A stretch of 21,445 nucleotides of DNA from Chitinophagaceae bacterium (lineage in GTDB: Bacteria; Bacteroidota; Bacteroidia; Chitinophagales; Chitinophagaceae): assembly GCA_003456175.1 (NCBI GenBank), contig DMPB01000004.1, positions 49,704 to 71,148 of the forward strand. Reading direction: 5' to 3'. Position 1 is the first letter of the stretch. Each line of letters starts with the position of its first letter. A program made the translations under genes and the position numbers. A model generated the notes under the pieces. The model saw nothing but the letters and a program-made list of their open reading frames with translations. It was not told the DNA's origin and searched no databases. This document shows positions 16,315 through 21,445 of the stretch, piece by piece.

Positions 16315-17031
16315 ATGCAACATCAACTTTATCCATCGGCAGCAAGAGGCATTAAAGATATTGGCTGGCTTAAAAGCAAGTTCACGTTTAGTTTTAGTAG
16401 CTACCAAAACCCTACTCGTATGGGCTTTGGCTTACTCAAAACTTTCAACGACGATATTGTACAACCCGGCGGTGGCTTGGGGTTACACCCGCACTCCAAT
16501 ATGGAAATCATCAGTGTGTTGCTACAAGGTAACATGAACCATAAAGATACCCTCGGCTACAGCGAAGAAGTAACCACCGATTGGGTACAAATTATGAGTG
16601 CCGGAACAGGCCTACGCCACGAAGAACATAATATTGGCAATAACGAAGTTCACTTCTTACAAATTTGGATAGAGCCTAAACTCCAAAACATCAATCCTAG
16701 GTATCAAAGGCGCTACTTCCCCAAGAGCAAGCGTACCAATGCGCTAACCACCATTGTGAGCAACGAAGAAGGGCAAGCCCATTGTTGGATCAATCAAAAT
16801 GCAAAGCTGGCATTGGGTTATTACAACCAAGCCGGTAGCAACATTCCTTATACATTTAATGCAACCAATAAAGGTGTATATCTATTTGTGATAACAGGCG
16901 GCCTTACGGCAAATGACGTTAGCCTACAACAAGGCGATGCCATTGGCGTGTGGGATACGAATTTGGTCAATATCACTACTACCACTCCCGAAACCGAGTT
17001 CATATTGATAGAAACACCCATCAATCATTAA
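16315..17031 (+). CDS. Pirin family protein (YhhW-like), copy 3
   Basis: A 238-residue bicupin similar to copy 1 (GWLKSKFTFSFSSYQNP versus GWLNSYHSFSFASYYNP; both end in a GVWDTN segment). The metal ligands are at the same positions: His58, His60 (GLHPHSNMEI), His102 and Glu104 (GLRHEEHN). The start is ATG at 16315; a TTG at 16300 would add five residues without family support. It is separated from yceI by a hairpin and an iterated motif, so it probably begins a second transcript that includes the FMN reductase 47 bp downstream. Copies 1 and 3 look like an old duplication. An iterated motif at 16902 encodes GLTAND, the analogous place to ALTVND in copy 2. Confidence 0.9.
   Translation: MQHQLYPSAARGIKDIGWLKSKFTFSFSSYQNPTRMGFGLLKTFNDDIVQPGGGLGLHPHSNMEIISVLLQGNMNHKDTLGYSEEVTTDWVQIMSAGTGLRHEEHNIGNNEVHFLQIWIEPKLQNINPRYQRRYFPKSKRTNALTTIVSNEEGQAHCWINQNAKLALGYYNQAGSNIPYTFNATNKGVYLFVITGGLTANDVSLQQGDAIGVWDTNLVNITTTTPETEFILIETPINH
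16902..16915 (-). repeat. Iterated motif (G variant) inside pirin copy 3
   Basis: CCTTACGGCAAATG on the plus strand. It encodes LTAND. Confidence 0.72.
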
Positions 17032-17078
17032 ACCATTTGCCTGCAAAGGCCATTCACATATAACAAGCAATCGCAACC

Positions 17079-17636
17079 ATGAATATTGTAATTATCTCAG
17101 GCAGTCCACGCCAACAAAGTGTAACGCATCGTATTGCATTACACCTCGAACAGCAAATTAAAGCTACAACCGAACATCAGGTAAGCGTTATAGATGTAAG
17201 AGATTGGGATTTAGGCTTTCTGCAAAACGTATTTCAAACAGTAGAAAGTACACCTGAAAAATTCAAGCCACTTGCTGCACAAATGTTTGCCGCCGATGGT
17301 TTTATCTTAGTAACGCCAGAGTACAATGGCAGCTATGCACCTGCATTACAAAACCTGCTCGATCATTTCCCAAAGCAGCTACACAAGCCTTTTGGTATTG
17401 TAACTGGTAGCACCGGCGGTTTCGGCGGTATTAGAGCCAGCCAAGATTTGTTTTTGCTTATAGCAGGCTTATTTGGCATTGCATCGCCACAAAAACTACT
17501 AGTACCCTTTATGGATAAAAAGTTTGATGCTCAGGGCAACCTTATCGATGAAGCTTTTGCCAACAGCGTACACAGTTTCATAAAATCGTATTTATGGCTG
17601 GCAGAACGGTTGGTACACGAGCACGCTAATGCATAA
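17079..17636 (+). CDS. NADPH-dependent FMN reductase / quinone reductase
   Basis: A 185-residue flavodoxin-like oxidoreductase. It shows the FMN phosphate loop SGSPRQQSVT (about 7-16) and the family motif TPEYNGSYAPALQNLLDHF (about 79-97), then TGSTGGFGGIRA (about 109-120). These fit the NADPH_dep FMN_red family (ChrR/YieF/azoreductase-like), which reduces quinones, flavins, azo compounds or chromate in the cytoplasm. It follows pirin copy 3 and ends at a terminator, so the two are likely one transcript. Two-electron quinone reduction would fit a cluster with pirins, YceI and MarR, but the substrate is inferred. Confidence 0.9.
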   Translation: MNIVIISGSPRQQSVTHRIALHLEQQIKATTEHQVSVIDVRDWDLGFLQNVFQTVESTPEKFKPLAAQMFAADGFILVTPEYNGSYAPALQNLLDHFPKQLHKPFGIVTGSTGGFGGIRASQDLFLLIAGLFGIASPQKLLVPFMDKKFDAQGNLIDEAFANSVHSFIKSYLWLAERLVHEHANA

Positions 17637-17642
17637 ACCATT

Positions 17643-17671
17643 AAAAGCCCATTGCCTTGCAGTGGGCTTTT
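17643..17671 (+). terminator. Rho-independent terminator after the FMN reductase
   Basis: Arms AAAAGCCCA (17643-17651) and TGGGCTTTT (17663-17671) with an 11-nt loop, the second arm running into a T-tract. It begins 6 bp after the stop codon. Confidence 0.88.
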
Positions 17672-17683
17672 TAATACAGCATG

Positions 17684-17697
17684 CCTTACGGCAAATG
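17684..17697 (-). repeat. Iterated motif (G variant), intergenic copy 4
   Basis: CCTTACGGCAAATG on the plus strand, 12 bp after the FMN-reductase terminator. It forms an inverted pair with the copy at 17724-17737. Confidence 0.82.
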
Positions 17698-17723
17698 CAA
17701 TTACGCCGTTACCATCAGCACAA

Positions 17724-17737
17724 CATTTACCGTAAGG
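17724..17737 (+). repeat. Iterated motif CATTTACCGTAAGG, intergenic copy 5
   Basis: Exact consensus, opposite orientation to 17684-17697 across a 26-bp spacer. It lies 88 bp before the purF-like start. Confidence 0.85.
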
Positions 17738-17825
17738 TACTTACCGTTGGTTGGATTTAATACGGTACTACCACTAAAAAAACTACCTTGCGGCCTGCTA
17801 CCCGCCAACACGTTATTTCTATTGT

Positions 17826-19673
17826 ATGAGTGATGCTATTAAACACGAATGCGGCCTTGCCTTCATTCGCTTGCGCAAACCCTTCTCTTACTATCTACAA
17901 CAGTATGGAACAGCTACGTATGGACTAAACAAGCTGTACCTGCTGATGGAAAAACAACACAACCGAGGGCAAGATGGTGCTGGTATTGCAGCTGTGAAAT
18001 TGCACGTTGAGCCCGGTTATCCGTTCTTGGCTCGCCTGCGTAGCAGCGCACCACAACCCATTGCCGATATATTTAGCCAAATTGGTAAAGAGGTTGCAGA
18101 ACTACAAAAATATCAGCCCGATATTACGCAGCATCCGGGGTTGTTGAAAGGCCATTTGCCCTTTTTAGGCGAGTTGTTATTGGGCCATTTGCGCTATGGC
18201 ACGCAGGGTAAAAATAATATTGAATTTTGTCACCCATTCATAAAACGCTCTACCAAAACCGGCCAAAATTTGGCCCTTGCGGGAAATTTTAACCTCGTTA
18301 ATACCGAAGAGCTGTACGATAAGCTAGGTATTCAGCCCGGCGATTTCCAAAAGCAAAGCGATTTGGCTGCTATGATGGAAACAGTACACCATTACTTAGT
18401 AGAAGAAGATGAACGAAACCCCAATGGTGCCGATGTGGCCGCCTTATTACGTAAGGCCACGCCTCTGTTCGATGGGGGTTATACCATTGGCGGCTTATTG
18501 GGCAACGGTCACAGCTTTGTAATGCGTGATGCACATGGCATTAGGCCCGCTTATTATTTTATTAACGACGATGTTATTGTTGCTGCCAGCGAAAGAGCAG
18601 CGATTCGTACCAGTTTTAATGTAGGCGAAAACGAAGTGTTAGAATTAATGCCCGGTCAAGCCCTAATAGTAGATGATGCGGGTAATTATACCATCCAGCA
18701 AATACTGCCACCACAAGAACGCAGAGCTTGTAGTTTCGAACGCATTTATTTTAGTAGAGGTAGCGATGAAAAAATTTATCGCGAACGCATTGCCCTTGGC
18801 TATCACTTAAGTAAGCCGGTGCTCGAAGCCGTTAACTACGATTTAAAAAATACCATCTTTAGCTACATACCGAACACAGCCGAAGTAGCCTACTTTGGTT
18901 TGGTAAAAGGTATGGAAAGCTATCTCAATCAAATTAAAGTACAGCGTATTTTAAGTTGGGGTAACGATGTTACTGCTGAGAAGCTAGAAGAAATGATTAA
19001 TCGCAAAATCAGACAAGAAAAAATTGCGATTAAAGATGTGAAACTCCGCACTTTTATCACTAACGATGATAGTCGTAACGAAATGGTACAACACGTGTAC
19101 GATGTTACTTACGGCACAGTACGCAAGCATGAAGATACCTTAGTAGTAATAGACGATAGCATTGTACGTGGCACAACATTGAAAGAAAGTATTGTACGTA
19201 TGTTGGCACGCTTGCATCCGAAGAAAATAATTATTGTATCGTCGGCGCCACAAATACGTTACCCCGATTGTTATGGTATTGATATGAGTAAGCTAGGCGA
19301 TTTTATTGCCTTTAAAGCGGCCATTGCATTAATAAAAGAGCAAGGCTTAGAGCATATTATTACCGATGTACAGCAACGCATTGAACAGTTAGAAGCGTTA
19401 GGACAACTACATACCGAAAATGTGGTACGCCAAATTTATAAGCCCTTTAGTACCGAAGCAATCAGTAATAAAATTGCAGCATTAATTACACCGCCCGATA
19501 TTCATATTCCGGTACAAGTGATTTATCAAACCATTGAAGATCTGCACGAAAGCTGCCCAACCAATACCGGCGATTGGTATTTTACAGGCAACTACCCAAC
19601 GCCCGGTGGTAATCGAGTAGTGAATAAAGCCTTCTTGAATTATATCTCAGGAAAAAATGTGAGAGGATATTAG
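17826..19673 (+). CDS. purF: PurF-type amidophosphoribosyltransferase (long Bacteroidota form)
   Basis: A 615-residue protein with an N-terminal glutamine amidotransferase (class II, Ntn) domain and a type I phosphoribosyltransferase domain. PurF makes 5-phosphoribosylamine from PRPP and glutamine in the first purine step. Cys9 (HECGLAF) is the likely N-terminal nucleophile after removal of a short propeptide. Supporting motifs are RGQDGAG at 47-53, GHLRYGTQG at 120-128, RDAHGIRP at 234-241, CSFERIYFSRGSD at 302-314 and the PRPP loop LVVIDDSIVRGTT at 439-451. It is about 110 residues longer than E. coli PurF (505), mainly after the PRPP loop. Where E. coli has the HNGNLTN oxyanion segment, this protein has AGNFNLVN (152-159). 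The amidotransferase half may therefore be atypical or this may be a divergent second PurF. It is a single-gene unit ending at a bidirectional palindrome. Confidence 0.82.
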   Translation: MSDAIKHECGLAFIRLRKPFSYYLQQYGTATYGLNKLYLLMEKQHNRGQDGAGIAAVKLHVEPGYPFLARLRSSAPQPIADIFSQIGKEVAELQKYQPDITQHPGLLKGHLPFLGELLLGHLRYGTQGKNNIEFCHPFIKRSTKTGQNLALAGNFNLVNTEELYDKLGIQPGDFQKQSDLAAMMETVHHYLVEEDERNPNGADVAALLRKATPLFDGGYTIGGLLGNGHSFVMRDAHGIRPAYYFINDDVIVAASERAAIRTSFNVGENEVLELMPGQALIVDDAGNYTIQQILPPQERRACSFERIYFSRGSDEKIYRERIALGYHLSKPVLEAVNYDLKNTIFSYIPNTAEVAYFGLVKGMESYLNQIKVQRILSWGNDVTAEKLEEMINRKIRQEKIAIKDVKLRTFITNDDSRNEMVQHVYDVTYGTVRKHEDTLVVIDDSIVRGTTLKESIVRMLARLHPKKIIIVSSAPQIRYPDCYGIDMSKLGDFIAFKAAIALIKEQGLEHIITDVQQRIEQLEALGQLHTENVVRQIYKPFSTEAISNKIAALITPPDIHIPVQVIYQTIEDLHESCPTNTGDWYFTGNYPTPGGNRVVNKAFLNYISGKNVRGY

Positions 19674-19702
19674 TTAGTTATTTACTTACGTAAATGCTCA
19701 CA

Positions 19703-19744
19703 ATAACAAAGGGCTGTCTCAATATTGAGACAGCCCTTTGTTAT
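19703..19744. terminator. 42-bp perfect palindrome, bidirectional terminator between convergent genes
   Basis: Two 21-bp arms that are exact complements, centred on AATATT, containing AACAAAGGGCTGTCTC and its complement. A- and T-runs flank the GC-rich stem on each side, so it can end both the purF-like transcript (+) and the surA-like transcript (-). Confidence 0.88.
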
Positions 19745-19760
19745 AAATCATATGTTCATT

Positions 19761-19774
19761 CATTTACCGTAAGG
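19761..19774 (+). repeat. Iterated motif CATTTACCGTAAGG, intergenic copy 6
   Basis: Exact consensus, 16 bp beyond the palindrome and 10 bp from the 3' end of the surA-like gene. The flanks (GTTCAT before, TATG after) resemble those at 7116. Confidence 0.85.
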
Positions 19775-19784
19775 TATGTGAAAC

Positions 19785-21188
19785 TTACTGCTTAACGGTA
19801 GTACGCATATTGCTTTCAGCAGCGGCTTTGCGCCAATCTTCAATGTTACCGCATTGTGCAAAGTCGTTATCAATGGTGATAAAGAAAGTAGGTATATGTT
19901 CTTTAAACCACTTTGCTAGCGCTGCTTCTTTTTTCTCTTCTAAAGCACGCTGTGCTACGCGGTTAAAATCGTCTCTCAGGTTTTCGCGGTGCGGCTCTGT
20001 ACGGCTTTTCAAAAACACAATACGCACACAACGCTGATCACGTTCGTTGGTATATACTTGTGGCATTGAAACATCGCCAGGTTGCATACCTTTTAACAAG
20101 GGAATTAAATCTTTATCGAGTTGGTCATAAGTGATAGAAGTGCTACCATCTCGGCCAGTACGTTGGCCACCGCTAAATTTAGCACCTTCGTCTTCACTGT
20201 ATTTATTTACTGCATTGCTAAATGTAAGATCGCCTTTTAACACACGAGTGCGAATACTATCGAGGCGAGCTTTAGCAACGGTAATTTCTTCGTCGGTAAC
20301 GGCCGGTATGCGTAAGATGTGGCGTACAACAGCATCGTCGCCACTGCGGGCAACCATTTGAATGATGTGAAAACCAAACTTACTCTTGATAACTGGCGAA
20401 ATTTGTCCTTCCTTCAAACGAAAAGCTGCATTGAAAAAAGCAGGGTCCCACTGTTTATCGTTACGATTCATTTGATATTGGCCACCAGTTTCGCGGCTGC
20501 CAGGGTCTTGTGAGTATAATTTCACCAAGTTTTCAAATTTTTGGCGACCACTTTCTACCTGACGCTTGTACTCATACATTTCACGAATTACATACTCATC
20601 AACATCTTTATTAGATTTTGGAATCAGTACAATTTCACTGATTTCCAATTCACTTTCGTAAAACGGAAGACTGTCTTTCGGTATTTTATCAAAGTAAGCA
20701 CGTACCTCTGTTGGTGTAATTTTAACTGCTTCTAACACCTTATTACGCACCATTTCAGCGAGTTTATTTTCGCGGATAGGGTCTTTAAAATCTTCTTTGA
20801 TTTGATAAATGCTCTTTCCGGCAATTTCTTCGAGCTGCTCACGGCCGCCATAATTTTGGATGAAAAAGCGAATACGGTTATCGAGCATGGCCTCTAATTC
20901 ATCTTCACCAACGGTAAGCGAGTCGCGTTGCGCTTGTAACACCAACGCCTTCTGAATCAACTGGCCCTCTAAAAACATACACTCAGGGTTAGGAGGCAAC
21001 TGGCCCTCTTGCCCTTGGCGGCGAAAATCGGCAATGGCGTTCACGATATCACTCTTAAGAATGATTTTGTCGCCCACTTGAGCTACAATTTTATCGGCCA
21101 CCACCTTCAATGATTTCTGGGTAGAATCTTGCGCTTGCACTTGGCTTAGTGCACCCATTACACCCAATATTGCGAGAAAACGCTTCAT
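19785..21188 (-). CDS. SurA-like periplasmic peptidyl-prolyl isomerase with two parvulin domains
   Basis: A 467-residue periplasmic chaperone/isomerase. A signal peptide (to about residue 19, SQVQAQ) is followed by a SurA-N-like region (VVADKIVAQVGDKIILKSDI, about 29-48) and helical segments. The first parvulin domain (about 178-280) includes LEISEIVLI, FENLVKLYSQDPGSRETGGQ and SKFGFHIIQMV. The second (about 285-395) includes VRHILRIP, FSNAVNKYSEDEGAKFSGGQRTG and GDVSMPQVY. Order and length fit SurA, which helps outer-membrane proteins fold. ATG at 21188 begins the signal peptide. In Bacteroidota such genes often occur in tandem with paralogs; here it stands alone within the window. Confidence 0.9.
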   Translation of the reverse strand: MKRFLAILGVMGALSQVQAQDSTQKSLKVVADKIVAQVGDKIILKSDIVNAIADFRRQGQEGQLPPNPECMFLEGQLIQKALVLQAQRDSLTVGEDELEAMLDNRIRFFIQNYGGREQLEEIAGKSIYQIKEDFKDPIRENKLAEMVRNKVLEAVKITPTEVRAYFDKIPKDSLPFYESELEISEIVLIPKSNKDVDEYVIREMYEYKRQVESGRQKFENLVKLYSQDPGSRETGGQYQMNRNDKQWDPAFFNAAFRLKEGQISPVIKSKFGFHIIQMVARSGDDAVVRHILRIPAVTDEEITVAKARLDSIRTRVLKGDLTFSNAVNKYSEDEGAKFSGGQRTGRDGSTSITYDQLDKDLIPLLKGMQPGDVSMPQVYTNERDQRCVRIVFLKSRTEPHRENLRDDFNRVAQRALEEKKEAALAKWFKEHIPTFFITIDNDFAQCGNIEDWRKAAAESNMRTTVKQ

Positions 21189-21280
21189 AAAAATTATAGT
21201 AAATGCCCGTAAAAATACGGTCTTTGCTGTGCTTGATAAGGCTTTCAGCAGGTTTTAACAAAAAATGATTTTGAGCATAA

Positions 21281-21293
21281 CCTTACGGTAAAT
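21281..21293 (-). repeat. Iterated motif, intergenic copy 7
   Basis: CCTTACGGTAAAT on the plus strand. It lies 8 bp beyond the stop of the gene at the right edge and about 93 bp upstream of the surA-like start. The gap 21189-21300 shows no other clear element; no hairpin terminator was found in it. Confidence 0.8.
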
Positions 21294-21300
21294 ATAGATA

Positions 21301-21445
21301 CTACCACAACCAACCAATTATTAGGCAGGCAATGGGTATAAAAGGAGTACGTATTTTGGTCAATAATAATAACAGTGGCGTGGCAACAATTACTAGTAAA
21401 TACTTCCAAAGTTCTGCTGGCGTGTTGTAAGTAACGGCGGTATAT
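21301..21445 (-). CDS. C-terminal end of an unidentified membrane protein (partial)
   Basis: The minus strand is open from the window edge (phase at 21444) to a TAG at 21301-21303, giving 47 residues. They hold two hydrophobic stretches, LWKYLLVIVATPLLLLLTK and PFIPIACLIIGWLW, typical of transmembrane helices, and end immediately after the second. A second minus frame is also open here but reads as a mixed, Cys/His-rich sequence. I do not recognise the family. The 5' part lies outside the window, so this call rests on frame and hydrophobicity only. Confidence 0.5.
   Translation of the reverse strand, partial: YTAVTYNTPAELWKYLLVIVATPLLLLLTKIRTPFIPIACLIIGWLW

Noticed and set aside
9326..16915. 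The iterated word inside genes as a conserved protein motif
   Set aside because: The genic copies translate in different frames and strands to unrelated peptides (KIYRKA, PYGKK, GLTANE, EPYGKIY), so a protein-level cause does not fit.
18446..18460. TTACGTAAGG in purF and CTTACGTAAATG at 19684 as further motif copies
   Set aside because: Each lacks one central base of the TTAC-C-GTAA core, so they are not counted; they may be chance or decayed copies.
1..21445. CRISPR array, tRNA or rRNA
   Set aside because: No regularly spaced repeats with spacers, no cloverleaf-like sequence and no rRNA-like stretch were recognised.

Overview
The window reads as a chromosomal segment of a Bacteroidota bacterium, most likely from the Chitinophagaceae/Sphingobacteriia side. 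The grounds are gene content and style: a beta-barrel porin in a Kdp-type potassium locus, a short KdpD-like kinase, a CDGSH protein with a divergent 4Fe-4S domain, a SurA-like double parvulin, a roughly 615-residue PurF-like protein, TANNTTTG-type promoter elements and little sign of Shine-Dalgarno sequences. No rRNA, tRNA, CRISPR array, insertion sequence or phage gene is visible.

Layout. (1) 1-1155, plus: the end of rodA (cell elongation), convergent with a small iron-sulfur protein (1159-1572, minus). (2) 1633-6974, minus: a potassium locus read kdpD-like kinase > kdpE > kup > outer-membrane porin, closed by a terminator. kup is broken by a one-base shift in a homopolymer. This block is visibly more AT-rich than the rest. 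(3) 7138-13367, minus: a tripartite RND efflux operon, tolC-type > lipoprotein adaptor > RND pump > PII-like protein > DUF2892/YgaP-like membrane protein, closed by a terminator. (4) 13557-17636, plus: a divergent MarR regulator followed by pirin, pirin, YceI, terminator, a third pirin and an NADPH-dependent FMN/quinone reductase, terminator. This looks like an electrophile, quinone or aromatic stress cluster facing an efflux operon. A near-identical operator-like element lies at the same distance before marR and before the first pirin. (5) 17826-19673, plus: a PurF-type glutamine amidotransferase/phosphoribosyltransferase, convergent with a SurA-like periplasmic chaperone (19785-21188, minus) across a 42-bp perfect palindrome. 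(6) 21301-21445, minus: the end of an unidentified membrane protein.

The most unusual signal is not a gene. A short DNA word, consensus CATTTACCGTAAGG (reverse CCTTACGGTAAATG; core TTTRCCGTAAGG), occurs 14 times in 21.4 kb, where far less than one copy is expected. Seven copies are intergenic, lying just beyond terminators or between transcription units, and seven are inside genes. The genic copies occur in both orientations and more than one reading frame, so the conservation is at DNA level. The pattern resembles a DNA-uptake-signal or other genome-wide iterated motif (HIP1-like, Chi-like, or a nucleoid-protein site). The AT-rich potassium locus has none between its two flanking copies.
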